Part shown: positions 1 to 11,803 of the stretch, in pieces
Position numbering within the stretch: the stretch's first letter is position 1
Layout: each line of letters begins with the position of its first letter
Assembly (NCBI GenBank): GCA_963920635.1
Contig: OY987299.1
Coordinates: 121,273,373-121,337,372, forward strand
From: Pseudeuparius sepicola
Taxonomy: Eukaryota > Arthropoda > Insecta > Coleoptera > Anthribidae
Reading direction: 5' to 3'
Length of the DNA stretch: 64,000 nucleotides
Notes under the pieces: model-generated
Told to the model about the DNA's origin: nothing
The model's input: the letters and a program-made list of their open reading frames with translations, nothing else
Database searches by the model: none
Translations under genes and position numbers: made by a program

Positions 1-120
1 TACTAAATTCCACATTCGTTAAAACAGTTGAACTTTAGTGTCCTTGGTACACAAACAACTATTTTTTTGAATCGGCAATGAAGAACGCCAAAATAGCCAT
101 TAAAATACGAGAATTAAAAA
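1..120. repeat. Fragment of dispersed fold-back family
   Basis: This stretch resembles the central part of the fold-back element at about 59965-60945. Both have a phrase about a tightly spaced 'ttgaacttcagtg..ccttggtac' followed by 'aactatt' and an A/T-rich tract. Related copies lie at 23145-23700 and 58130-58735. Only the inner part is present, so the copy is truncated or cut by the window edge. Confidence 0.45.
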
Positions 121-587
121 ATGGGCATGGGCAATTTGGCATGGTCCCCAATAACGGTTAAACTTTTTATTTTGATATTGATTTTAATGATTTTTGCGTC
201 AATTTCATCATGTAAGAAATGCACGCCCGTGTAAGTATTTTTTTAATGTGCAGAAAATATAAAGTCCTTTCAAAAATTTTCCTGAATTTTAGAGACAGTT
301 TGTGAGCCACTGGTTGCAAGATCCCTTCATTATTCAAGCGATGGCTTCCTACTACAGCGTTGTCATCCATTTAGAATATTCCTTGAAAACCTGTAAAATA
401 ATGTGCAAATTTCCACACCTCCAATAGTATATAGCAGCGGCGCGTTACTTTTTACGTCGATGGAGGAATCAACGCTTTTTCTAAGCAGGTGATCGCCTGT
501 AGCTCTATCTTCCCGCATAAAGAATAATAATATCCAGACTCACCTAGTACAGAACCACTTATCATAACCTTGTAATAATCACATATA
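121..587. other. Non-coding AT-rich stretch
   Basis: I see no convincing exon, RNA gene or complete mobile element here. There is a slightly GC-richer patch around 435-500 without coding structure. Confidence 0.4.
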
Positions 588-1279
588 CGGGTGAGTCACA
601 TCTAAAGGCAGAGCCGAAAACACAAGGTAGAACTCGCTAAAATAAGCACATATGCTTAATAAACATTAGCCCAAAAAAGCTTGGTTCTCCATATACAGCG
701 TGTTGAAAATTTTCCAAAAATAACATATTTTTTTAATTTCTTTCGATCCCATTTAGGAATTCCAACCAAATTTGGTGCACATTATACACTGGACGGTTGC
801 CATTTTGTGGAATAATTTTACCCCGTTCCGGTCACCAGCGGCTTAGGTACAAATAGTTACTGTAAATAATTGTAGAAAAAAGTAGTACGGCCCTGTGCAA
901 AACCAAAAATTTTGCCCATTTAATTTGGAACAAAAAGTGCCTCTTGGTATTTTTTTATTTCTGGTACAGTTTCTTCGTAATTTCGGATTTTTTAAACTAG
1001 TGTCAAGGTGATTATGCTGGCATTTAAAATAAAATTATTTGTATCTACGCCGCTGCTCATCTGAACAGGGCCAAATTATTGCACAAAATGACAACCCATA
1101 ATATGTATAAAATAATTCCTAAACGGGCTAGAAAAAAATTAAAAATATTTGGAAAAGTTTCAACACCCTGTATATGGAGAACCAAGCGTTTTTGAGCTAA
1201 TGTTTATTAAGCATATGTGCTTATTTTAGCGAATTCTACCTTGTGTTTTCGGCTCTGCCTTTAGATGTGACTCACCCTG
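588..1279. mobile_element. TA-flanked fold-back element (GGGTGAGTC family)
   Basis: The two ends are long inverted repeats. The left arm begins CGGGTGAGTCACATCTAAAG and the right arm is its complement ending CTCACCCTG, and both arms carry the same 'cttggttctccatatacag' phrase further in. It is flanked by TA on each side. The same family occurs at 44263-45295. No transposase coding is visible, so it is non-autonomous. Confidence 0.8.
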
Positions 1280-2710
1280 TATAGGTAACACTTCCACAAC
1301 CTTCTCAACTCCACTTCACTAATTTGTTTTCAGTGCTTCACTTCTTAACGACGTACCTATTTCACAGAAGTTTTTCGAAATATCGTCCTTCATTATTAAA
1401 TCCAAGGTTCCACTCTTCGCTGCATAGATTTTAATGCAGTAAGTATCATGGCTACTTTTAATTTCATTCGCAGCTACACACCCGACGGAGATTTCACCAA
1501 ACAACGAAACAACTTTTATTATCCAGCAGGAACAAGTACCTAACATCTAACATTACAAGTATTATTCGCCTTCAAAATCCGCGCGAACCGGACGATTTCG
1601 GTAATTCGCAAGTGTGGGCTTTTGTGGCACTGTTTCCGCTTGTCATCCGGTGGAAGACTGGGATAGTGATGCGCGATGCGCTGGATTCCGAAAGGTTCTT
1701 AACCGCCGCGTTATCAGCGACACTAAAAATAGTTCTAAGTATAATAGCAGTTTTCAGTTTTGTCATATTGTCGGTGATTTCTTAAAAAATAGGCTCTTTG
1801 GGTGCCCTGAAACGGAGCACTTTTGGATTTTTTTTTATTGGGGACCTATTACAGTGTAATAGGGCCACCTATTGTATTATATCATTGAGTAAAGGAATAA
1901 TGCTTATATTATGAACGACTACATAAATAGGTAGGTAGGTAGCGTTGCCTATATTTTGCAGTGGGTTGACGATACTTATTTTGGGAATAAACTACAATAT
2001 GGTCTCATTTCGTTAATAATTTGCGTCGCAAGATCAAAGAAGATGAGGAAAGGTCTCGGGTCTCGGGCTATGGAAATAGGTCACGTGTGTCTCCATCCAG
2101 GTATTCTATATCTGGGAAGCTAGTATTATTATTCTAATACGCAGAAATCCTTATCGATCCCTAGAAAGCATTGTAGTTTCACACCAAAAGGAGAAACAAG
2201 CTGTAAATTAAATAAAGGTAATATGGTTACATGTTCAGAAACCACGCAGCCGAATAAGTAGGTAGGTATAACTATTTTATAGGCAATATGTTTCACATTT
2301 ATAAAAAAGTTTTTCTGCTGGACGGAATCAAACATTTAATATTGTTAAGTATGTATATAGATAAGGAATATTTTGTTAATATTTAAATAGGTATCTTAAA
2401 TTTAATAAGTGCCTATTGATTCATGTTTATAATAATTAAATTATAAAAAACTAAAAAGACAAACAAACACCTATGTCGTAGAAAAAGTCTAGTGCGGAAT
2501 GTTGGTCTCCTCCTAGGTTAGTTTTTTGTAAATTCAAAACGGAGAGTTGGATGCTGCTTTCATATTGTACGGGTCAATTTACGTTTTATTTGTTTTTTCA
2601 TTACCGATAAAAAATTGATTAGATTTAACCATTTTTGAGTAAATGGCCTTCAAAGTCAAATACCATTGTGCAAACGTCCGTGATTTTCTTGATGACATCT
2701 ATGATAATAT

Positions 2711-2733
2711 CAGAGAACAATAATTGTTCTCTG
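2711..2733. repeat. Palindromic micro-insertion 1 with target duplication
   Basis: The arms are CAGAGAACAAT and ATTGTTCTCTG around one central base. The insert is flanked by ATAATAT at 2704-2710 and again at 2734-2740. If the terminal G is counted with the flank, both copies are the 8-mer GATAATAT. The same arm sequence recurs at 46771-46791. Confidence 0.75.
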
Positions 2734-3832
2734 ATAATATCTCCTGTTAGTTGTGTAATAAACGTCTAGGTTTCTTTAATTTTTCCAAATTTCTGAATAC
2801 CCATATTTCTTTATATTTAGTAATTAGTGAACGAACATATAAAAAAGTTCGTTCTCGTAGACCATGCATTTTTCCCACATACATTTGCATATTTGAAGGC
2901 AGTGTAATGTAAATGATATATAAGATATTTTTAATTGTTTCCTTTCGCATAAGGCTAACCCCTACAGGAAATCTCAAAATCTAAAGGGAATGCTTATAAA
3001 TAGATGTTGCGGGGGGTTATTATATCCCAGGTATTTTTTGCAATTGGCATGAGGAAATATTGATTGTAATTATCCAGTTTCTGAAAACACATCAACAATT
3101 TGAAAAAGATACTAACAAAATAAAAACAATCAAACCCCTAGAAAATAGTATTTTAAATGTCGAAAACCAAAATAATTTTAAAACTTGTTTACGAAAAATA
3201 AAAGAAAAGCTTGAGTTTTTTATTTGAAAATTTCTTTCAAAAAAATAATCATCGGTGTTTGATTTATGTTATAAGAATGTTGAAACTATAGTATTTAATA
3301 CTCTACTACAAAAATCAAATCAAAATCGGATGGAATATAAAAAATATTTCCATGGCCCGGTTTTCTACCTACTTTATCTATTAACGTAGACCATAGTTCA
3401 GATAAAATTATTAATGTTTAGATCTCCGCTAGGTGGCAATTTTTTGGAAATACGTCAACAGCAAAGATAATCTAAAAACAATATGACTTTCACTTTCTGA
3501 AAATTTAAAAAATTTCGCTTGCTGCGCAAATCGTATCCACACAAACATAATTTGAATTTCTAGTAATTTTTGTCGAGTCTATTTTATCGACTTGTCTCGA
3601 ACAAAGGTGTGAAACTCACCGTGAAAAAGTGAATATAAACAAATAACAAGATTCTTTTTGGCTCTCGTCCTAGAGACCACAGCAAGGGGAGATGTGTCTG
3701 GCTTCTTTTCAGATTTTTATAAGAATATTTGATACAGAAAATCTATACTTACCTAACCTATATATTTTGTGCAAAAAAACACAGATAACGTAACAGAAAA
3801 TCGTCTGGGGCACCTCATTAATAGTATATTAT

Positions 3833-3952
3833 ACACTTAGGTTGAGAAGTGAGCCATTATATATCGAGCTTTTTTATATCCTGAGGCGCGTAGCGCCGAA
3901 GGATATAATATGCGAGGTAAATAATGGCCTTCTCAACCGAAGTGTATATAGA
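3833..3952. repeat. Short fold-back repeat
   Basis: Inverted arms contain 'cacttaggttgagaag' and its complement 'cttctcaaccgaagtg'. The centre is a small GC-rich hairpin around 'gaggcgcgtagcgcc'. Related phrases (attatttacctag) continue to about 4210. Confidence 0.6.
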
Positions 3953-4274
3953 ATTTTTTTTACAACTAACATTGAAATATTGCCATATTTTAGTTTATTT
4001 TAGTGATTTCTCGCTTTTTTCAAATACTTCGAAATATCAAGTAGCCTGGGAGTTCAGTTGTCAAGCTGATAAAATGACACTAATCTTTAAATGTCATATA
4101 GAAAATTTTTCATTATTTACCTAGGTATTTTTTTATTACCATTATTTACCTAGGGTGAGAAATATTACTTCTCATTAGAGGAATGAGGTAAATAATGGTG
4201 ATTTCTCAGGTTAGTAGTAAAAAAAATGGTTTCTGGAGGATGGCAATAAAAAACGGGTCATTGATGCATATCTA

Positions 4275-5039
4275 GAGGAAGAGACCCAAATTTGAGACAC
4301 TTTTTTTTATAAATTTGAAATAAAATTCACCGTTAATTATTTTTAATTAAAATTGTATGGGAATACTACACTAACTAACTATATACATTAAAATAGCGAT
4401 CTAGACAAATTATTCAACTTAAACTTTTTTTTGTCAATTGCCCCATAAAATAAAAGGTTGCCTAATTTGAGACAGGGTGAGTAATTTGAGACAGACGGAC
4501 ATTCCAATTACGCACTTCCTTTACATCGTCTACTATAGCATGAGAGTCCCATTTCTTGTATTTTTTGGCATCTGTAATCAAAAAAATGAAAATATTGTTT
4601 GGGTGCCTAATGTGAGATAGTCTCATTTAACCGAACCCATTTGGTATCTCAAATTAGGAACTTTCAGTTTAAAAAATTGACAACAGTATTTTACGTTAGT
4701 TATAAAAAAAATAGTGCCAGATTTCAATAAAATATCATTAAGCAACACCTCCTATACTAACTACTACGACACATAATTTTTTTTTACACTTCACCTTGAC
4801 TGTAAATACCAGTTTATTTACACCATCAAAAAAATTTTAGCAGTCAAATCACACCAAACGTGCTTTTGTACAGAAACAAACGAACTGAAGCGCTCAACTA
4901 CCACTTTAACACTATACAATAAACCCCAGTTTTTTTTAATAATTAGTCTAGGCTATTTCTGTTAGATGGTGTTACTTATCCTTTAATATAAGGAGCTATC
5001 TCAAATTAGGCACCTATCTCAAATTTGGGTCTCTTCCTC
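4275..5039. mobile_element. TA-flanked inverted-repeat element
   Basis: The terminal repeats are GAGGAAGAGACCCAAATTTG at the left and its complement at the right, each directly bordered by TA (4273-4274 and 5040-5041). Internal 'tttgagaca' motifs occur in both orientations. No transposase frame is seen. The TA duplication suits a Tc1/mariner-type or similar MITE, but the family is not established. Confidence 0.75.
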
Positions 5040-5273
5040 TACTATTTATATTGCGCCAAAGCAAATGGGAAAAATCAAGTGTGGCTCGTGACCTTTTAAC
5101 GGATACAAGAAAACGATACAACAATATTTTTTACTTCGACTCCTTCAATAAGCTTCAACATAATGCATGGGCGAGTTGGCGGCGCACAACCGCTGTATAG
5201 TAAATATCGCGGGTCTAGGGCCGATCCTTGCGGCACACCCCCAAACTAATCGTTATAATTATGTTGTCTGCAG

Positions 5274-5508
5274 GAAGCGGAGCTCTCGCGGGCGCGACGT
5301 GCTGCCGACGGTGGTGACGCCGCCGACGGCGAAGCCGCGACCGAAGGCGAACCCGGTGTTCGCGGCGGCGCGCGGCGGGGCGGCGGGGGCGGCCCGCCTG
5401 CCCAGCCCCAAGGTGCACCCGGCGCCGCAGCCGCCGTCGAGGGTGGCGGCGCTGTGGCCGCCGGCCGCCGCCGCCAGCCGCGTGAAGAAGCTCAGCTGGG
5501 GCGACAAG
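5274..5508 (+). CDS. GC-rich internal exon of an unrecognised gene
   Basis: The exon sits between a good acceptor (ttgtctgcag) and a good donor (aag|gtaggt). It enters with two bases of a codon carried over from upstream and ends in phase 0. The encoded stretch of about 78 residues is rich in Ala, Pro, Arg and Lys (PTVVTPPTAKPRPK, then RVKKLSWGDK at the end). It looks disordered and basic and has no domain I recognise. Base composition is strikingly GC-rich against AT-rich surroundings, as often seen in alanine/proline-rich insect exons. The upstream exon must lie before the window or be unrecognised. The next exon is probably 11756-11803. This could be a regulatory tail of a channel or cytoskeletal protein, but I cannot name it. 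Confidence 0.6.
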
Positions 5509-6480
5509 GTAGGTTTATTAACCCTTCTCGGGTACAACCGTCGATGGAACCAACGGTACAACCGTCTGAGGTACAACTAATGGAGGGTAGAGGCAGAGAA
5601 CAAGGAAGGGCTTGTTCGTTCTCTGGTAGAGGTAAGGAGCACCATCTCATATAGGTGATCGGCTCAAAAACTGTCGTCTAAAAGCATGATGGCGCTCGTG
5701 TTCTCCCCGGGTATGACCCGACCCGACCTTAGCGGTTGTAGTAGAGATGGGTAATTCGTTCATTTTACTAGGACCAAATCTATCGGTGGCCGATTTAAAA
5801 AAATATCGAATCATTTCATTCGGTCTTAGTTCGTTCGATCGCCGGCCGTTCGATGTGTGGACTGTGGAGTGTCGGTAAAATAAAAATATTCGACGAGCAA
5901 GGAAATCTATAAGGGGGGGGGGGTAGAGTATTCTATTTTGCACTTTTTTAATAAAGTTTAAAATAACAACAAAAATAAAATTATCATTTAATCTCAATAT
6001 ACAGTGTCTGTCCGCGGTGGCGTCGCTCGTACCGGCGCTGACTTTTTAGACTGCACGTTTTTCTGCCTTCGATCGACCTTGGTTCGAGGCAGGCGCATGC
6101 GCATATGTCTTTAAAGAAAAACACCGCTATGGCCAAGAGCGCTGGACAAAGGTGGGTTCACGGTATTGCTCCTAAATAGCTTTATCCGTGTGATTTACTA
6201 ATTGTTCTACATTCACTGGGATTACTACGGTTTTCTAGGGTTTTCCGTAGTACTTGAGCGAATGCTATCCTAGTCGGCCCTAGCCGCAAATGGCAACGAA
6301 GACAAAATAATAGTAATTGCCCTCCTCCCCCGCACAAGCATGTGGTTGCTTCTGGGGTACTCCTAGTTTGGAGTATTGTGAGGGTGAGAATTATTATTAT
6401 TATTGTATAGTGCAAACTTTATGGGTGGCACTTTACAACCTTAGAAATTTGCTCTATACACATGCCTATAATTTTTAATA

Positions 6481-6994
6481 TTAAAAATTTTTCTTTCTTG
6501 CTTTTTCGTATGCAAATTTGTCGATAATCTCTTCGGTGTTTAGGTTACCCATCTCCGCACTTTCAATTTGTAAAATGCTTAGCACATTTACTCTATCCTC
6601 GGTAATTTTATTGCGAAGGTATTTTTCACCCTCTTCAAAACGGAAAATAATCTCTCTCCAGTTTCCGCAGTTGCGTTTGCAATTGGAATGGTTAAAAATA
6701 TTTTTTAATAGTTTGAACGTTAGGATATGTGGATTTCAAACCTTCATTTATAAATTTGTACATTTCTATTGGTGATTCTATATTTTCACACTTCGTGTAG
6801 TTTAAGAATTGAATTGACTCGTCTTCTAACATATCAGGATATATATCCACCTTATATATCTTTAATTGCTCAATACCTTTAGAGCAAATTTTTGTAAGTT
6901 TAGAGAAAATTATTTTAAAAATTGCTTCCTCGTATTTCTCTTGATATGAATTCATACGTTTTTGAAGTTCCGAAACTAAATTGTCATAAATCAC
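6481..6994 (-). pseudogene. hAT-superfamily transposase C-terminal fragment, frameshifted
   Basis: Read on the minus strand, the first part (6994 down to about 6705) runs in one frame to TYPNVQTIKKYF and a stop. The next frame continues at once with LTIPIANATAETGERLFSVL and then KRVKNTFRNKITEDRVNVL, ending KARKKNF and a stop at 6483-6481. This is the hAT C-terminal dimerisation region, whose usual form is 'LTIPVS.ATAERSFS.LKRIK.YLR....DRL..L'. One missing T in the T-tract at about 6705 explains the shift. The BED zinc finger and catalytic core are absent. It is probably a relic of the element bounded near 5747 and 7360. Confidence 0.75.
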
Positions 6995-7254
6995 GTAAAA
7001 AGTTACCTACCGGGTCTCCGCGGTCCTGAGTGTCTCGACATCTTGTTACGTGTTTTGAGCTAGCAGATACCTACTAGAGGGCGCTTATAGTCCACTATAC
7101 GGTCTAACTATTGGCAAATTTGAGGGGCCGAACTAAAGGTATCGTGCAGGCCGAAGCTCGGGGCCCCCAAATGAAGGGGGCCCCGGGCGGCCGCCCATTG
7201 CGCCCATTGGTAAATCCGCCACTGACTGCTTCATGATTGAATCGTTTCTATATG

Positions 7255-7283
7255 CTGGACCAACACATATAGTGTTGGTCCAG
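7255..7283. repeat. Palindromic micro-insertion 2 (CTGGACC type)
   Basis: Twelve-base arms CTGGACCAACAC and GTGTTGGTCCAG flank ATATA. Direct repeats CTATATG lie at 7248-7254 and 7284-7290. The first 17 nt, CTGGACCAACACATATA, match the terminus of the THAP-family element at 39127 (CTGGACCGACACATATA) at 16 of 17 positions. Confidence 0.8.
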
Positions 7284-8201
7284 CTATATGTTGAGATTCG
7301 GTCAATCAATACTTTAAAGTGATCGAATCTCAGTGATTCGTGATTGACACATCTCTAGCAGAGTGGAAAGTAGCAAAGTTCGGAGTGTAGATTTGGTACC
7401 CGAGGGCAACATCAGCGCCATCTTAAGTTAAGGACGGAAATAAAACGTCATCACCTCGCGACGACCTTCATTTGACCGTGTTCCTAACTAGGATAAATGT
7501 TGCTAAAACAGAAATTGTTTACTGGAGTGCAAAAATTCCGCAAGTGTCTGTAAGATGGCGCTGGAGTTGGAGAGCGGCCATTGGTACAGAGCGAGAATAA
7601 AAAGTAATGTTTCGCGCTAAAATAAGTTTCCGTTCCTTATAAGTTGTTTTGTTGCCCGGCAAACAAGGTCGTTGGTCGGAACCAGGGGTCTAGGGGGAGG
7701 CAGGCGGACCGACCCCCTTTTTTATACAAATAACAGCACATCGCTCCCATCCTGGCGTATTTTGGCATTGAAACTGTGAATTGTTAAACACAAAATAATA
7801 ATATGAATATTTACGCTCCTTTATTTTTCTATATTTTGTCATAGTTATTAAGAATATTGTTGAGTAAAATATTAAGTAAGAGGACTACCTACCGGCTGTC
7901 AAATCTACTGTCATGACATAATAATTCTCCCTCAAAACCGCTTGAATGATCACAATACTTACCCTAACTGACATTTAGAATTTATGTCACTATAGTTTTA
8001 TCTTTTATCATTCTATTAACTTTTCATTAAGTACTTAATATTGATAAACCGAAAGAAATTAAAATTCTGTTGTATTTGATCCAAAGTTGACGTAAAATTG
8101 TGAATTTTGTTAGATACGTGAAATACCTACTATTTGCTGATATCAATATATGTATTATTTTGGCATACATTTTGAGTAATGGAAAATGTAATGTAAATAA
8201 A

Positions 8202-8371
8202 TTTTTTCTACAAGCGTGCGGAAAAGTAGGTACACTTTTCCGTACGCATTTTAGTTTAGAAAGTGTCACTTTTCCGCACTACTTTTCCGCACTAGTGCGG
8301 AAAAGTGACACTTTCTAAACTAAAATGCGTGCGGAAAAGTGTCTTACTTTTCCGCACGCTTGTAGAAAAAA
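8202..8371. repeat. Near-perfect fold-back built from GCGGAAAAGTG units
   Basis: Two arms of about 80 bp are mirror complements, both containing TTCTACAAGCGTGCGGAAAA and TAGTTTAGAAAGTGTCAC. Extra GCGGAAAAGTG units continue to about 8490. A second hairpin (AGGTACTACCATAGAAGAAT and its complement) lies at about 8507-8560. No coding is seen. Confidence 0.7.
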
Positions 8372-10707
8372 TAGTGTTCCTAACTCTTGCGGAAAGTGTC
8401 TTTTCCACACTCGATTTCTTGGCTGAACTCCGCTACGCGTCGTTCAGCCAACTGCAATCGCGTGCGGAAAAGTGGCACTTTCCGCACTTGTTAGGAAATA
8501 TACTACATAGGTACTACCATAGAAGAATTTACGTAGTAGATTCTTCTATGGTACTACCTAAATGCTTGCCGGTACATCAACTTTGTGTCAAACATAATAG
8601 AATTTTAAAGCGTTAATATAATTTTCTTTTGAAAAAGACATATTCTTATCAATATTTTTTAGTAATAATAAAAAGTTAATAAAATTATAGAATGATACTC
8701 GTATATTATGTTGTATAGCTAATGATATAAAATAGTTTTTACTAAGTAATGACTTTTTAAAATTTTAAGAAATTTTATAAATAGGAAATAGGCGCTTATG
8801 TAACATTAAAATAGAAACGACTTTTTCAAGTTAAACGTTTTGAAATTGTAACAAATAAGCCAATTTTTAGGGATTGTATTTTTTAAATATAATTTTTGAC
8901 AGATAGCGAAAGTCACGTGACCACGTTTGAGTCGGTTATTTTTCCTTGTTTTTAATCGAAAGGTAACCCCAAAGTTAACTGCATATGTGTTCTATTATTA
9001 TCCGTTAATAAAAAAATATGTTTAAATTAATAAAAAGATACATTTTGCACCATCTTCATTTTTTCCAAAAAGGTTTTTTGGTTATAACTTTTGTTTGACG
9101 TTCGATTGTTTTTTCCAAACGACATTACATTGTTTGGAAAAAACTGCAACAAACTGGTTTTTAAATCATTAATTTGCCTCAAAAAATACAGAAGATGTTC
9201 TTTCGCATCCATATATCGTTTTCTTTTTTCATTTTTTATTTTCGAGATATGTATTTATCTTAATTATTGCGTTACCTAAAATGTGTGTTTGAATGTAGTG
9301 TTAATGCAAACGAAGAAACACCTTATGTACACATAAAAGACCATGTTTCATTTCATTGAAAAAACTAAACATAATTTTGCAGAACTTTTAAGCCAGCAAT
9401 ACACTATACCTACAGAAAACGTGCCGAATCACATTCTTTAACTAAAGATATGCCTTTAACAGTAAAAAACACAGTAGACATTCAAGTGACCTTGAAAACG
9501 TCGTCTGCCTACAAGTGAAAACGTGCGTCTTACATTACACCATTGAATAAGGACTTAATCAATGATTACACCTCATAATATGCTTCAACTTTTATGTGAT
9601 TTTCGTTTTTGAGATATTTATAATAGCTGCATTTATTAAAATGGAACACCCGGTATAGAGAATTTTCGACATACCTATACATATAGAGACATAGACATGA
9701 ATCCTCCCCTAATGTCAGTTTATATGCTAACGATTGTGTTTTCCTCACGAAAAATACATAACGGCGACATAACTATAAGAACAACAGTACCCAACCCACA
9801 CGTATAAATAATGCAAAGTCAACTAAAGCAGTTTTTAGTGCCGCCGTGTACCTTTCAAGCTAAAAATCAATGAACCATTGCTAAAAAGAGAGGGGTTAAA
9901 ATCACAGATCGGAGTCTTTGAGCTACGAGGGTCTCCCGAATATACCTCTTGAAGTTTTATATTATTTTAATATTAAAAATTCGCAATTCATAGTATATAA
10001 TAATATGGAAGTAATACAAAAACATAAAAAAGTAATCAGAAAGCTTAGTTGATTAAATATTATATCGCCAAAACGTAAAATTGATCATATGAAAATAATA
10101 TATGTAATTATTAAACTGGACCTGTAACAACAGCGTCAACCGTTCATCGATCGTCTGTTTTTCGCGCCATCTGATAAATAATAGCCACACTTTTGCATTC
10201 CCGCTGCATAATTTAAGGGGTATTTTGCCTATGTTTTTTATTTACAAGACTGGATAATTACAATGTTTATTACCGTGTTTTCGTTCCGAGCATATTCCGA
10301 AACCTATGCCAATCTTAACGAAGGTAAAATTCCGGCTCAAGAGACAAAATAGACGAATTTATGCCGGCATAAGGTTTGAAATTCAAAAAAAAATCTCGCC
10401 CATAACTTTTAAACTAGTGTCATTAGTATCTATGGATATTTTAAAAATACCCGTGTTTTTTGTAATCCTTTGAAATTCGCTACTTTTTCCAGCTAGTTGG
10501 AAATAAAAATACATTGATACAGGCAACCAAACATACAATGGCGAGCCCCCCCCCCCCCCCCCTTAATGGTTTTGAGGGACAATTTTATAACACGGAGATG
10601 GTCCTCCGTCCTCCTTACCTCTACCCTCCGTAGGTACAACCAAAGAATTAGAAATTCTGTGGGTACAACCCTTGTTATTGTTTATATCCAATAACAAGGG
10701 TGCAACC

Positions 10708-10885
10708 GTTGACTGACATATTTACAAGACTTATCGCGGCTATGGCTTCATGTCCTGGAAAACAGATGGCGCTGATATCTAACAATGTATTTTGTATTGC
10801 ATTTTATGTCCGGGAAGCGCATGGTGAGCCAAAAGAGTGTCAGACTTGGCAACCGTGAGCAGTCTTTATTAATACGTCAGTCAAC
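10708..10885. mobile_element. Mutator-like MITE, copy 1, with 9-bp target duplication
   Basis: The element starts GTTGACTGAC and ends GTCAGTCAAC. GGTGCAACC occurs immediately before (10699-10707) and immediately after (10886-10894), an exact 9-bp duplication. Copy 2 is at 56945-57117. Duplications of 8-9 bp are typical of Mutator-like elements. At 178 bp it is non-autonomous. Confidence 0.85.
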
Positions 10886-11755
10886 GGTGCAACCCTTAGA
10901 CAAGGAAAGAGAGAGGACGCCTCAAGGTTATGAGGACGCCTAACAGCGCTCGCGGCCGTGTTACCGACTGCCACGCCACATCGCACGACAGGCCAGTGGC
11001 GTGGCAAGAAACGCGTTCTTAGCCAATATCACACAAATGTTAAAAATGAAGAGGTAGTTAATTCTGACTTACATGTAATTTGAAATATTGTTATTTATTT
11101 GCAGATAATTTCCCAAATGTAAAGCTAGTGCCAAGTGCATTTGTGTATTTGCGTCGATTTCGAATCAATCAAAATAAAATAAATAATGCACCCCCATGGA
11201 CATGGAAAACAGCCCATATTTTAGGAAACTAAGTATCATAATCAATTAAGAAATTTTCATTAAAAACGATGTTAAAAAATAATTATATTGGTCCTATTTA
11301 CAAACAAAACAATGCACTTTATCATACTAAAAGATAGAAGGAATTTGAAGAAGTTATATATACATCAAGAAACATATTTTTTACTTTGGATCTGGCTTAT
11401 TGCGCAAAATATTATTCGGGAGAGACATTAGAATATAACTCAAGATTAACTTTTTCTTCCACTTCAAAATACAATTTTTTAATTTTATTCAAGAATCATT
11501 GCTAAATACAGAATGGAGCATGTCGCTGACAAATATTTAACAACATTTTCCATATAATATTAGGAAATATCCGGCTTGCGGCATTCCTTGTACACACTGT
11601 TATGTAAAAACTGTAATATATGGTGATATTTCATACATTTATCAATAAGCAACGATGAATTATTTAGAAAGCACGATTTCCCATTTGCAATTATCGAAAT
11701 TACAATAAGTACTTAACATAATTCTAACTTTAACGGACTTCTTTTAATTTTTTAG

Positions 11756-11803
11756 ACTGACTCGGACAGTGCAGAAAATATGAACAACCCGGACAACGGC
11801 CAG
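11756..11803 (+). CDS. 48-nt microexon, same unrecognised gene
   Basis: The acceptor is cttttaattttttag and the donor is cag|gtaaaa. The exon is exactly 16 codons in phase 0/0, translating as TDSDSAENMNNPDNGQ. It is acidic and polar, following the basic GC-rich exon 5274-5508, whose donor is also phase 0. A length divisible by three makes it a candidate cassette exon. If it were not spliced, the frame reads on to a TGA about 14 codons later. The 3' end of the gene was not found before the lectin gene starts at 13319, so it may end in an unseen short exon or continue beyond. Confidence 0.5.

Larger units (their letters stand above)
1280..4274. other. Non-coding, repeat-derived stretch
   Basis: The stretch is AT-rich, with microsatellite-like TAGGTAGG at 1931-1941 and a short inverted structure at 3833-3952. 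No exon with good splice sites was found. A 75-codon minus-strand frame at 1319-1546 was considered and not accepted. Confidence 0.4.
5509..11755. other. Intron-like stretch with repeat debris
   Basis: This lies between the two exons of the unrecognised gene. It holds homopolymer tracts (G-run at 5911-5922, C-run at 10545-10562), a hAT transposase fragment, the palindromic block 8202-8371, a MITE at 10708-10885 and a micro-palindrome at 7255-7283. Two hAT-like ends (TAGAGATGGGTAATTCG near 5747 and its imperfect complement near 7357) may border one old composite element, but no target duplication was found. Confidence 0.45.

Noticed and set aside
1319..1546. 75-codon minus-strand frame (CVAANEIKSSHDTYCIKIYA) faintly like a Tudor-domain end
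   Set aside because: No splice-supported neighbours, no clear motif and a short length; the resemblance is too weak.
1614..1859. Plus-strand frame overlapping a minus-strand frame
   Set aside because: Both frames are short, with no domain and repeat-like context.
8027..8616. Three overlapping frames with MTLSKLKCVRKSV
   Set aside because: They arise from the palindromic GCGGAAAAGTG repeat, which gives the same peptide on both strands.
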